A stretch of 64,000 bases of DNA from Heliocidaris erythrogramma (GCA_025617745.1 CM046863.1:1302001-1366000); one strand, 5' to 3'; shown: positions 47,320 through 58,990, numbered from the stretch's first letter. The notes: generated by a model not told the origin, from the letters alone. Numbers and translations: made by a program.

Positions 47320-47547
47320 ACGGAAAGTGGCTACACCGCGCTCTTTCTTGCTTCTTTGAATGGACACGTTGACTCCGTGAAAGCGTTAGTTGATATCGAC
47401 GCAGACGCAAACGAGCTGGACGCTGAGAAATATCAACTTAACAAGGTCGACAATGCCGGGTTTTCTCCGCTACATTGCGCTGCGTTGAAGGGGCATGGCG
47501 CAATTACCCGGATACTATTGCGAGAGGGCGCTTCAGCAGAACAAAAG
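47320..47547 (+). CDS. Ankyrin-repeat gene, exon 4
   Basis: 228 bp in phase 0 at both ends, with acceptor TTTGTATTAG and donor GTGAGA. It reads TESGYTALFLASLNGHVDSV, then an insert rich in acidic residues (DIDADANELDAEKYQLNKVD) that lengthens the finger between repeats, then 'GFSPLHCAALKGHGAITRIL'. Two ankyrin repeats. Confidence 0.85.
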
Positions 47548-48618
47548 GTGAGAAAAGAAACATCGTGGTCCACTCCAAACAAACGTGGTTCACTTTCATA
47601 TTGCTTTATCAACCCAAATGGATTGTAGATAAATTTTGATAAGGTGGCTACAACGCACGAGACAATCATGCAGCCCAAGAGACCGACAGTGGTCTCGTGG
47701 GACTTCGGAAAAATGCTCAGAACGAACATGCCAGTCTCGTGGGTCTCTGATAACTTTTCTGAGGTTTCACAAGACATTGTCGGTCTCATGGGCCCTTGCT
47801 CTTAGAGTGCGGCCCATGGACCATTTGCGGCCCGCGAGACGTTTTCATGCGGCCCACCAAAAATATCTAGTAAAAAAAGTACTATGTTGATGCATAATAT
47901 AATATAATATCATCCTAACTATTGTTATGAATAAAAGTATCTTATTTATCCGTTCCCTGTTCTACCACGTACATATAGTTTAAACAATCCAAACAAACAT
48001 GAAACGAAGAAAAAAGGGACATGGGAGGAGTATTCTAAACTCGTTCAACTGACCTAACATGAGCCATTCGGGTATGTATGCATTAACATCTGAGGCGGGG
48101 GATGGTGGCTAAAGGCCTCTCCCCCGAACATCAATACTTTCCTGCATTCGGGCTCCGCCATCTCATTTCCGGGCAGGGAAATGGTCTCTCTGTAATTTTT
48201 TTTTATCTCAGATGATGCAAATTAGCACATTTTGATGACCCCAGGCGCCATAATCCCTAGATACGCCACTGGCTTCGCTCCTACGCCGGTCATCCACCCA
48301 ATCGTGAACACGGATCGACACCCCTGACAATAAGGGGAAACAATCAAAAGTAGTAAAAAATTGTCGACCAAACTTTTGTTTGCATGCATTTATGATATAA
48401 ATTCCAAATAAGTCGTCATATTTGAAATAAAAAATAGCTATTTGGAAGATGAATATTAAAACAAACACTTGGAAGAAACTCAAGTAAGACATTTTATTTA
48501 ACCAGTGAGAGTGTATGAGCTAATTTCACTGAACTCAAAACTCTGATAATATTGTTACTGTATTCGACCAATGAAACAGAGCTAAAATATTCGAAACGTT
48601 CATTCATTTTATGTACAG
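47548..48618. other. Ankyrin intron 4, no clear element
   Basis: Contains GTCTCGTGGG / CGAGAC words around 47640-47790 and T-rich stretches. No mobile element was recognised with confidence. Confidence 0.4.
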
Positions 48619-48743
48619 ACTGAAAGTGGCATGGTTCCGCTAACGCTGGCAGCTGCAGAGGGTCACCTAACTTGTGTCAGGGAATTATTGACCCAAACAG
48701 ACTTCAATGACGTACCCGAGGCCATAACTATCGCAGTGACAAG
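48619..48743 (+). CDS. Ankyrin-repeat gene, exon 5
   Basis: 125 bp, entering in phase 0 and leaving in phase 2 before GTACAA. It reads TESGMVPLTLAAAEGHLTCV, 'RELLTQTDFNDVPEAITIAV' and TR. The first words repeat those of exon 4 (TESG), a sign of exon duplication. Confidence 0.8.
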
Positions 48744-49059
48744 GTACAACATACATAAATAACATACATAAATAACATAAGTAAACAAGCAAGAGCAACC
48801 CCCCCCCAAAAAAAAAAAAAACAAAAAAAACAAAAAAAACAAAAAAAAAACAAAACAAAATCAAAAACAAAAACAAAAACGAAAACAAAAAACAAAAACA
48901 AAAATAAAACGAACAAAGCAAACCAATCAGTAATCGACAGGGGGGTTAAATGTTGAATGCATAACAATCAATGGATTTGATATAATAAATAATTTACGTA
49001 TGTTTCTCCCCATTTTATAGTCACCCCAAGGTAGATAACACTTTCAACTACTTGTATCA

Positions 49060-49315
49060 CAGGTGTCCCAGATGTTTTAATTCATTGTCAACCCAGAGTA
49101 GTATTGTTGCCATTTAGTCAACCCAGGGTAGATAACAATTCCAAATGTTTATATCACACGTGTCTCATATGTTTTAACTTGTTGTCAATACAGCCTCGTA
49201 TTTGTGAATGCCTGTGATATAGAAAATAAGAATTGTTATCTACCCTGGGTTGACTTAATGGATATAAAGACAACCCTGAGTTGATAATAAATTAAAATAT
49301 CTTGGACACCTTGGG
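49060..49315. repeat. Imperfect 256-bp palindrome
   Basis: The arms contain GTCAACCCAGGGTAGATAAC / GTTATCTACCCTGGGTTGAC and AGGTGTCC..GAT.TTTTAAT / ATTAAAATATCTTGGACACC. Intronic, non-coding, and probably a foldback-type MITE. Confidence 0.65.
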
Positions 49316-49718
49316 GGAGGGGCTACCCCGGGTAGACTCTCATGTGGGTATTTACATTACTGCATATATATGAAGAGCTCATTTGCCAAAGGAGTTAGAG
49401 CCATTTTTCATCAAATTCGATTTGTTTTTGTCTTAATGTATTGATTTTTAGTAGCTCTATCAGATGATACCCAATATTTTTTTTTAAACTGCTTAGATCG
49501 ATTTCAGTTTGTTTGCAAAAGGGGCTAGATCCACAAAGGTCAATTTTTGGAATTAAAAAAAGAATATGAAGACAGACATATTTTTTGTTTACTAAGTTTT
49601 ACATTCACATGGTAGGGTAGTAAATCAGGACAAATTTGTTATATTTGAAAAATTAAATAAAAAATGATTATCTCAGAATCGTCTAAAGTGGACCCTCTTT
49701 TGCAAACGAACTCTTCAT

Positions 49719-49787
<69 letters not shown>

Positions 49788-49794
49788 TGTTTAT

Positions 49795-50992
49795 TCATTT
49801 CTCATTTCTCAATATAACAATATAAAAATGAATACATATATTCATAGAACAGAAATACATAACAATCATAGACATATGATAATAACTCTTAACTTAACAG
49901 TTGGAATTCCGTAATAGACAAGCAAAAAATGAAGAGAAATGAGAGGAAACCAGCCAAAAAGCATATAGCTTGTAAAAGGTGGCTGATTTCCCGAATCGTA
50001 AAACAAGTGTCAACGAGTAAATAAGACAAGACTAAGAATTAGTTCAGGGAGTCCAGTTTAAAAACTCTTTGTTATTATGTATTCAGAAATAAGAAAGTAT
50101 AATAAGAAAACAACACAGGAGAATCGGTCTGCCTGTGCATCTAGAACAAACAAGGAGGTAGAAGAAAGATTCCAGAAAATGTGTCCAGGTATATGAATAA
50201 GAGTACAGCAGCATCTGTTTGAGCTTACGCCTGGTAAGTCACTCCAAAATTTCGGTCCGGTATATAAAAAAAAAGAATTTTGAGAAAAGAGTGTTTGTGC
50301 ACGTGGAAGGTGAAGACTTTGACGCGTTAGTTAATTATAAAACAGGTCATTTCTTTGAAAAGTTGGCGTAAATATATCAGGCAAATCATTTTTTTACAGC
50401 TGGTACATGATCGTGATCAGCATGAAAAAAGGCTGTTTGTATGTAAATAAAAGTGTGCATGATTTATAATGCAGATTGCACGTTTTTGGATCTTCAAAAT
50501 TTTGTCAAGTTGGAAATTGGCACAGTTCCCCATACAGGCATACCATAATTCAAATAGGGCAATATTAGGATGCAATATAGATGACACAAGATACGCTTAG
50601 GACAAAATCTCTCAGCCGATACAGGACTCCATTATTCCTGGAAATCAATTGACAATTTCAGATACATGAAGTTTCCATGAAATATTGACGCCTAGAAACC
50701 TGATATCCCACACCTGCTTAAGATGAAAATTATTCAATGTGATGAGTCCATCCAAAAACTTGAGAGAGTTGCTGAATACCATGAAGTGCTTTTTTTTAAA
50801 CTGAGGGCCTGTATGTTTGCCAAGATCCAAGACTGTAGCAATTTCAAATCCCTATTTACTACATCTAAGAGTAAAGATGGGTTTTCGTGATAGTAGAAAA
50901 TATTAGAGTCATCTGCAAACAAAATAAACTGTAAGACATCAGAAGAATTTTTAAAATCGTTAATATAGAGTGTGGGTCAGAAAACACTTTTT
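49795..50992 (-). mobile_element. LINE 3' fragment (CR1/L2/Jockey group)
   Basis: The minus strand begins at 'LYINDF' (about 50985) and reads 'FADDSNIFYYHENPSLLLDV' (about 50920-50860), the RT catalytic box, then degrades with frame changes. It runs to an AATAAACAAACAAAT tail against TA/CA repeats at 49740-49780. It is 5'-truncated inside RT, dead, and intronic. Confidence 0.75.
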
Positions 50993-51133
50993 AAATTGAG
51001 TATTGTTGGAAATATAATGGGATTAACAGAGTATTTTTAGCATGTTTGGATAGTGTATATATTCATTTGTTGTAACCAAATCAATTCAAAGTTAGAGGTT
51101 CGACTTTTTGCACTAAAAACAACATAAACATGG

Positions 51134-51637
51134 AACAAATCTTTAGGCATTTTACTCCCAGTGTTAAAGATCGTATGCTCGATCTGTAATGAAAAACACA
51201 AGTCAGAAAAAATTGGAACCAGCGGGATTCGAACCTGTCATCTACTGCTTGCCGGGCAGCGACTTCACCACCAGGCTATTCTGGTTCACGGCCAAGTCAC
51301 GATGAACTAGAATCAAATACCCAAGACCCTCTTCTTTCTGACTCACTAATATTCATTTTTAACGGTCCGCCGTAGACAATGGTTAGTAAACGAAGAAGCT
51401 TGACTGGGGAGGAATTTTACTCCCAGTGTTAAAGATCGCATGCTCGATCTGTAATGAAAAACACCAAGAAAAAAAACAAAGAGTAGATGACAGGTTCGAA
51501 TCCCGCTGGTTCCAATTTTTTCTGACTTGTGTTTTTCATTACAGATCGAGCATACGATCTTTAACACTGGGAGTAAAATGCCTAAAGATTTGTTTACAAA
51601 TTAAAAATTCCTCCCCAGTCAAGCTTCTTCGTTTACT
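51134..51637. mobile_element. tRNA-bearing palindromic element, 13-bp target duplication
   Basis: It is flanked by AACATAAACATGG at 51121-51133 and 51638-51650. It is a larger relative of 28741-29067. The segment TTTTACTCCCAGTGTTAAAG occurs at 51150, again at 51415, and inverted at about 51560, giving a near-palindrome. A tRNA-like module sits at 51216-51287 (minus) and part of it, inverted, at about 51490-51512. Confidence 0.8.
51216..51287 (-). repeat. tRNA-like module
   Basis: Same module as 28827-28898 with a few changes (TTGCCGGGCAG in the anticodon region). A partial inverted copy with GGTTCGAATCCCGCTGG lies at about 51490-51512. Confidence 0.55.
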
Positions 51638-51645
51638 AACATAAA

Positions 51646-52345
51646 CATGGGTAAACCAAATTATTATTAACCCAAGCAAACACGATTACAGGTATAGTAA
51701 CCATGTGGATTCCAGTATTCAGTTAGCAATAACTTATTTATAAATGAATATAGACCATATGTACATTCACAAATGCACTTTGAATCTCACCTTCATGGTA
51801 CATGTAACCAATAAATACTTTACAGTTTACATCAAAGCCAATTCGAGGCAATGAATATTGATTTCATCTAGTGAACCAAGAGGGGAAAGTAATTAGATAA
51901 ACAGTTACCATTCTTTCACCCAACAAGGTTTCGGACCAATCAACCCTATATTAAAAAATACATGTGGCTTCCACTTCCAGTTTATCAATAACTTTGTTAG
52001 CAATCAATATCATACCGCGTACATGTACATGTGTACATTCTAGAATGTATTTTGAGTGTTATAGGTTCGACCTTTTGGACTATAGAAACAAGATAAAAAA
52101 ATGGCTAAACCAAATTATTATTGGCCCAAGCCAACAGGATTACAGATATAGTAACCGTTTGGCTTCCACTATTCAGTTATCAATAACTACTTAATTAATT
52201 AATGTAGACCGTGTTTACATGATTGTGTACATTATAGAATGGAATTTGAATCTCACCTTCATGGTACATTTAACCAAAAAGGTACATTACAGCTTTCGTC
52301 AAAGCCAATTCGAGGCAATGAATATTGATTTCATCTAGTGAACCA
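51646..52345 (+). repeat. Tandem repeat of about 453 bp
   Basis: 51646-51890 and 52099-52345 are alike (TAAACCAAATTATTATT; CAAAGCCAATTCGAGGCAAT; GATTTCATCTAGTGAACCAA). A third partial unit at 51045-51133 carries the 'GAGGTTCGACTTTTTGCACT' phrase matching 52063. The tRNA-bearing element is inserted between the partial and first full unit. Confidence 0.75.
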
Positions 52346-52351
52346 AAAGAG

Positions 52352-52620
52352 GAACTTAATTTGATTTGATTTGATTTGATTTGAATTTATTCTCATATTT
52401 CACAAAATAAGTAAAATATCAACACAATTTTACACAATACATTAGATTATAACAATACAGTTTGGCAAAGTAATTCAGTATAGCAAAAAATGCCAGTAGA
52501 TTATAACAATGACAATAAATGAGTTCGAAATATGAAGGAACCTGCATAAAAAGCAGAGCTTGTAAAGTCTGCAGGTTCCTTTAAAATATTAATAAATCAG
52601 CAATCAAGGAGACGGAACAC
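52352..52620 (-). mobile_element. LINE 3' tail with TTTGA repeats
   Basis: Starts with TTGAT-type repeats (TTTGATTTGATTTGATTTGA), followed by LINE 3'UTR-like sequence with a GAACCTGCA...TGCAGGTTC hairpin (52539-52591). It resembles the 3' end of the 60119 LINE and similar CR1-like tails; minus strand. Confidence 0.5.
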
Positions 52621-52712
52621 ACAAAATCAGACTACATTGGAAGAACCAAAGGTAAGTGAAAAGAAATTGTGGGGTAAAGAATGAGAAGAAAAATAGAGAA
52701 GCTATAAGAATA

Positions 52713-52746
<34 letters not shown>

Positions 52747-52894
52747 GGGAGTGGAATGTGGGCTGGATACAAAAGTGCAATAGCGCCCGACATCATTAGA
52801 TAGCGAATCATTCTTACCGCTAAAGGTGGAAGATAAATGATGAGTTGCTGGATCTCACAAACGAGGTTTGTTCAGTAACGGTGGCCCCAGGAGA

Positions 52895-53500
52895 AGCTGT
52901 CTAGTTGGTTGGAGTATAGCCTTTTGACAAGGCCTCGTGACTTGGCTATTTTCCTCGTCATGCTGTGCCTGAGATGAGACTAGCCGGCGACGAAAAGAAT
53001 CAACACGGCCCGGGTGAACGCGCGATCGAGCGACTTTAGTCGCGAGGCCTTTTGGAACCTGGGTTTCCATCGTCCGGTATGAATTATTCACGAGTTGACA
53101 TTCGTATGCTAAAACACGCCTACCGAGGATTGTCGACCAATCACAACGGTATCTGCGGGGCTTGCTTTCCATGATTGATGTACTAGTAGCTTGCACGGGC
53201 CGCGCTAGCTCGAGATGAAGGCTAATTTGCATACCAAATGTATGCTGACGTCATGCGAAGAAACGTTTGCTGATTGGTTCCTACCTATAAGGTTCCTACC
53301 TAGCAGATCCTCGCTAGGAACAAAGGATAACATAAGAAATACAGGCCAGGTTCCAAAAGGCCCTCGGACTCACGTCGCTCGATCGCGCATTCACCGGGCT
53401 GGGCGGCTAGTCTTGTTATGCAGCCACTACTAGCTTACTTGCCGAGAAAAATAGCCAAGTCACGAGGGCCTTGTCAAAAGGCTAGTTGGAGTAGGACTTC
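52895..53500. mobile_element. GC-rich foldback element
   Basis: The left arm (about 52895-53065: TAGCCTTTTGACAAGGCC, GGTGAACGCGCGATCGAGCG, AGGCCTTTTGGAACCTG) is mirrored at about 53350-53495 (CAGGTTCCAAAAGGCC, GCTCGATCGCGCATTCACC, GGGCCTTGTCAAAAGGCTA). The centre of about 285 bp is single-copy-like. No coding content. Confidence 0.7.
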
Positions 53501-54023
53501 ACAGGTTAGCGGTGCCAGACGTAGCAGCGGCAGCGCTGGGCGGGGTCCCGCTAAAAAGGCTTTCAATATCAACACGAGGCGGCATTTATGGCGAAAATGT
53601 TGGTATCTTTTTCCTTCAAGTGAACCTACTTACTGTTCGTTAACCAATACGATGCCACAAACTTGTGTACTGATCTGCGTAGCAGTGCCACGTAACATGA
53701 GCGCTAGCCTGTGCTGGCGTTCCACAACATTGTATAGTAGCTAGCTCCGTAGCTGTGCCACGTACATGTTTAGTCGTATTGCTTGTTCACGCTTGAGTGG
53801 CACAGAGGGGATTAGTGGCTGGCACAATAGGGATTAGTACTGTGGCACAGGGGCTACTACATGGTGGCAGATTAAGGGTTAAGAACAATAGGGGAAACAA
53901 AAGCGGGTTCTTTTGACACCCTTTCAATATTAAAATCTACCACGTAGCCAAAACCCTTCTATAGTGAATTAATCACTCATCGTGTAAACATAAAGAGATC
54001 ATGTACTTTTAATTTATTTTTAG
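53501..54023. other. Intronic, no element recognised
   Basis: A stretch with TGTGCCACGTA and TGGCACAG words (53690-53870), otherwise featureless, up to the exon 6 acceptor. Confidence 0.4.
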
Positions 54024-54162
54024 AGGCCATCACAATGTCTTTAGGTACATTGCGGCAACCAATGATGATAACAATTGGAGTACACTACAGAACGCGGCTT
54101 GGAAAGGAGACAGTGATCTTATTCGATCTCTTATAGAAGATGGTCATGATATTGATGAACAA
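54024..54162 (+). CDS. Ankyrin-repeat gene, exon 6
   Basis: 139 bp; acceptor TTATTTTTAG, donor GTAAGC, entering in phase 2 (the split Arg closes) and leaving in phase 0. It reads GHHNVFRYIAATNDDNNWST, 'LQNAAWKGDSDLIRSLIEDG' and HDIDEQ. The TPLH motif is altered to STLQ, as in degenerate ankyrin repeats. Confidence 0.85.
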
Positions 54163-54388
54163 GTAAGCTTATTTTAGTTGATATTTAAATTTTTAATCTT
54201 CCGTTGAAATATTGAGGGTCATGTTTTCTCTGCCTCCATGGCAAACTGATAACGTGAATCAGTAGGAAAATCACTAAATTGGAATCCTATGACATTTTAG
54301 AGACTAAAGTGATGTTATCACATGTGCATACCGGGGAAAATAATGTGAATTGCATGTGGAATCGATCTCTGGTTTCATTTTCATTAAC

Positions 54389-57385
54389 AAAATTATAGAC
54401 CTATATCCCTTCTTAATGTGGATTATAAGATTCTAACAAAAATTTTGGCAAAAAGGATTAAGGAAGTATTGCATGAAATTATTATGGGAGATCAAGTAGG
54501 TTATATGAAGGGGAGGAATATTGGAGAAGCCATACGTATTATAGATGATATTATTTTTCATACATCCCATTATAATTTGCCTGGTTTTCTGTTAGCCATA
54601 GATTTCGAAAAAGCTTTCGACTCGGTTTCACATAAATTCCTTCAAAAAGTTTTGTTATCTTTCGGATTCGGTCCATCTTTTCAAAAGTGGGTCAAAGTTT
54701 TGTACACAAATACATTAAGTTATGTTTTGAACGAAGGAGGTTCCACTGGTTATTTTGAAGTGGAGAGGGGCGTTAGGCAAGGTGATCCTCTGTCGTCTTA
54801 TTTATTTATTTTATGCATTGAAATAATGGCACATAAACTAAGAACAGACAAATCGGTGGAAGGAATTAATTTTGGAGATAAGGAAATGAAATTAGTTCTT
54901 TATGCGGATGATATGACTATTTTTGTACGAAATGTTAAATCAATAAATAGGCTGAAGGTGTTATTTGCGGACTTTGAAAAACTTTCTGAACTAAAAATAA
55001 ATAGGGATAAGACTAAAATATTAAGATTAGGTCTGTGTCAATGTTTGGAATTTAAATTTGCTTTTGGTGAAATAGTTGACTTTGTAAAGATTCTAGGGGT
55101 GTTTTTCTCCCAAGATGAACATATGAAAGAAAAAATGAATTACAAGGAAATATTGAGTAAAATAAAATCACTTTTAAATTTTTGGAAGCAAAGAGATTTA
55201 ACCTTAATGGGAAAGATTCAACTACTTAAAGTGCACATATATTCTAAAGTTATATACCGAGCGTCACTCACTCCAGTTCCAAGATGGGTTTATGATTCGT
55301 TAGATAAATTAGTTTTGGATTTTATATGGAAAGGAAAGAAAGATAAAATAAATAGAAATACAATGTTCTTAGACTATAAGCAAGGAGGTTTAAAAATGAC
55401 GAACTTTCCGGCACAGATGAAGGCACAGAGTGTGGGTCAATGTGGGTCAAAACACTTCTAAATAAGGATGAATATATGAAATGGATACAGTATTTTAACT
55501 TTGTAACTAGACACATAGGTGGAGAATTCAAATTTTCGTTTGATTATTTACCTGTATTATTAAAAGTGATAGCTCCGCAATTTTATATGGATATATTAGA
55601 AGTTTGGGATATACGAGACATATAAGAAGTTTCAGCAGTAATAACCGGTACATTGGTGATGTAGTAATTTTCAATAATAAGCTTGTTCGATTTAAAGGAA
55701 ATTGTATATACGATGAGAAGATGCACAAAAAAGGAGTTTACAAACTAAGACATATTATAGGAAACGATGGCAAATTAAAATCCGAAAGATATTTCGCAGA
55801 ATTAGGTTTACAAGTAAAGGACATTGATAGGTTAAATCACCTTTGTGCGTGTATACCTTTGGGTTGGAAAAGGAATTTTAGAATGGAAAAAAATAATAAC
55901 TCTGAAACTAAATTTCATTTTGGGTGAGACAATAACTAGTATATCTAACTTAAAATCAAGACAAATATATTTACAACTCATCAAGAAAGAAGGTTTTTAA
56001 CCACTGGTTTTTGAAAGAATGGAAAGAAATTACCGTTTTACTTACAAGGAAATAGAAAAAATTATTTTTAAGGTTAAGACATTGTACATTAAATAGTCGG
56101 CTAAGAGAGTTCCAATTTAAACTTATACATGGCATTATATAAACTCCTCAAAAAAAGTTTGGAAATCTGATTTTGATCGATCATTTCTCCCGAGTCTTAG
56201 TGAATATTGATGTTTGATTGATACCACTGAAAAGATCATTTAATTCTCTTTAAAATGATAACCTACATGATATGATTATCGTTCACATGGAGGTGCAGTG
56301 CCTTGAAATGTGGGGCAAGGTCAAAATTAAAAAGTTGCAAAATGACACAATATTGAAAGTCACTGTTCTTTTTTACCGTGGTGACGGTGTGGGGAGGCAT
56401 CTCGACTGCAGGAAAAAACAGAACTTGTTGTCATTGACGGAAACCTCACTGCTCAGAGGTATAGAGACGAGATCCTCCAACCAACAGCTGTCCCGTATTT
56501 AAGGAATATGGGGAACGACGCAATCCTGCAAGACGACAACGCGAGACCCCACAAAGCGAGACTGGTCCGCAATTTTCTCGAGAGAGAGGATATCACGAGA
56601 ATGGAGTGGCCTGCATGCAGCCCAGACCTAAACCCCATCGAGCATCTCTGGGATCAACTCGGCCAGTCTGTACGGAAGAGAGTCACCAATGAAACGACAC
56701 TGGCAGGACTGCGTCAGATTCTGATTGAAGAATGGAATGCCGTTCCACAGCAACGAATCACGAAGCTCATCAGCAGCATGAGGAGGCGGTGCCAGGCGGT
56801 GGTGCAAGCACTTGGGTAGTCCACCCGTTACTGAGCCTTGATCATGTTAATTGATGAAATCAAAGATCTCTGTATGTGACAATAAAGATGAAAATCCATT
56901 AAATCAAGCCCCTGCCTCTTCATTTTTGATGTTTTGTTGTGGTTTATGTAGTGATGGTTCTGTGAGATAACATGGTTTGAGTCGTGTTTTGAAATACCCA
57001 TGCATGCATGTTTGTTTGTTTGTTATGTGTTTGCTTGTGCAGAGGTTTGTTTCAATCAAACATCAATATTCACTAAGACTCGGGAGAAATGATCGATCAA
57101 AGTCAGATTTCCAATAGGGGATAGAACCACCGAGTTCGAACCACTGGGTTCGAACTCAAGTGCATAGATTCATTTTCTTTTTTTAAAGTTGTTCATATAT
57201 GTACAATATGTTATGCTTCATTTTCTTTTTTTTTTTAGAAGTTATAGTAGTTTTGAGCATAACATATACTTGATTTATTAATGACTTATTGCTGATTTCT
57301 GTTAATTTATGTATATGTATATATGCTGATTGTTATGTATTGTTTTTGATATCATATGGAATCAATAAAAGATTACTGAAAAAAA
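54389..57385 (+). mobile_element. LINE (Tx1/L1 clade), 5'-truncated, split by Tc1
   Basis: It starts inside RT at 'NYRPISLLNVDYKILTK', continues with 'DQVGYMKGRNIGEAIRIIDD', 'AIDFEKAFDSVSH', 'GVRQGDPLSSYLF' and the catalytic box 'LVLYADDMTIF', and is open to 55461. There a short tandem repeat (GTGTGGGTCAA twice) shifts the frame; downstream pieces continue to about 55927. A Tc1 element interrupts the 3' part at 56159-57114. The end is AATAAAAGATTACTG plus an A-run (57363-57388). It lies in the sense orientation in the ankyrin intron after exon 6. Confidence 0.85.
56159..57114 (+). mobile_element. Tc1/mariner element, internally reduced
   Basis: The inverted ends TTGGAAATCTGATTTTGATC / GATCAAAGTCAGATTTCCAA continue inward over about 60 bp. 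The frame at 56508-56819 is the C-terminal half of a Tc1 transposase: 'ILQDDNARPHKARLV' (second catalytic Asp) and 'WPACSPDLNPIEHLWDQL' (final Glu). An upstream part with a TVWGGIS phrase lies in another frame near 56385, and the DNA-binding domains are absent, so it is not autonomous. 17-20 bp of extra A-rich sequence precedes the left end. Confidence 0.85.
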
Positions 57386-57780
57386 AGAATTGTGTGGGTG
57401 TAATGAGGAGTTTGGTTATTGAGGGATTAAATTCACATCCTTAGACACTGTGCGAAAGAGAAGCATCATTTAGAACTTATCTAAAATTAATATACAGAGT
57501 TTTTGAGCGGGAATTGCTTCAGGAGCATTTTAAATTTGATTTTATTTGATTAATTCATTTATTTTATACAAATATTTCTTTCCTTTTCATTCATTTCAAA
57601 TTATTTTATATATTCATTTATTGTTCTTTGTGGTGGAGGAGGAGATGCTTCCCCCTTTCTGTCTGTTATTTTCCATAGAATTATTATTGCATAGAATTAT
57701 ATGATATGCAGCAGTCTATATACCCTTTGAAGAAATGTATTCATTATTCATATACTAATAAATGTTGCCATTAATTTCAG

Positions 57781-57926
57781 ACTCCGGAAAACGAATGCAC
57801 ACCGTTGATGTTGGCTATTTGGCAAGAACATCTGCACTGCGCTAAAATAATGATTGATGAAGGAAATGCAAATGTCAACATATCAGACAAAAACAACTGT
57901 TCCCCTCTTCATCTCGCGGTTGGTTT
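57781..57926 (+). CDS. Ankyrin-repeat gene, exon 7
   Basis: 146 bp; acceptor TTAATTTCAG, strong donor GTAAGT, entering in phase 0 and leaving in phase 2. It reads TPENECTPLMLAIWQEHLHC, 'AKIMIDEGNANVNISDKNNC' and SPLHLAVGL, with clear TPLM and SPLH repeat starts. Confidence 0.9.
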
Positions 57927-58639
57927 GTAAGTACTTCCGTTTACCTATTTTATGACTTGAATTATTTTGCCCTTTAAAATTAATGTTAGAAATATCTTAT
58001 TATTGTGCCATGTTAAAAAACAGTACATCTATGGATATCAGTTTCAAAAGCCTCATTTCTTTGGTCTTAACAACCTCATTAATGAAGTGAGTTGTATCCG
58101 AATTTTATGATAGTTTCAAAAGTTTACATTCATTGTTGAAAGATATGCAACTCTGTGGAGGGACACGTACGTTCTTTCACTATATAAACATTGAATGGAC
58201 ATTTCCTGCGCGCGGACATTTTTTGAATAGTTTGCCCGGATATTTTGAATAATTTGCCCATTGTTATGGAAATGAAGATGAAGCACCCACACTTAGTTAC
58301 TACCTGCACAATGTAAAAGCTTACATCCAAATTCACCCTGTTTTCGACTGTTTTTGCGTCCAAATGTATGCATTTTGAAAATCTGGGTAATTTATTGTAA
58401 GATGACTTAGCATATTTAAAAAAACATTATTCATACGACAACATGCGTCGTAATACTTCTGACGGTATTGAATATGTATCGAATTACAAGACACGCCTTT
58501 GCTCATTATAGAGGATATGTCGATATAAGAGAATATTGGTCTTGTAATTAGAAATTCCCCTGCTTTTGATGGCATTCTAAAAACATTCTAAAATTTATTT
58601 GAGTACCTATAACTACAAGTATTTCTTTGCTCTGACTCT

Positions 58640-58990
58640 TCTCGTGTACATGGGTTATCACGAATGAAGGCGGCGCCATAATGACACGCATCAGTTAACT
58701 TGCTTTTGCGATTGATCACGTCACGTGATCCATCACACAAGCAAGCACGGTCCACAGCATAACCACAAACAACCTGACAGGTAATGATATTAATTACATC
58801 AAAATTTACATTGATTATCACTACATCGATTATTCATATTGGATATTAGTTATTGTATTGCTCATTACTTTTCTTTTATGCATGTAGTATTATCATTTTG
58901 TCCCATTTTTTTTTCGTTGTATAGCTCCTGAAGAAGGCGTAAGCCGACAGCTTGAAATCAATAATTCCGTGGTATTCAGCTACGTCCTGA
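58640..58990 (+). mobile_element. Penelope-like element terminus, copy 2
   Basis: It mirrors 41460-41870: the shared words are TGATTATCACTACAT, GTAGTATTATCATTTTGTCC, CTGAAGAAGGCG..AGCCGACAGCTTG and GTGGTATTCAGCTACGTCC. A degraded palindrome TTGATCACGTCACGTGATCC lies at the left. A third short piece is at about 59265-59325. Confidence 0.55.

Noticed and set aside
48685-48967. Phe-rich frames on the minus strand
   Set aside because: Translations of an A-rich tract (AAACAAAAAC repeats) next to exon 5.
58130-58821. Three 77-80 codon minus-strand frames
   Set aside because: Short, no family phrases, and lying in intron and Penelope-terminus sequence.
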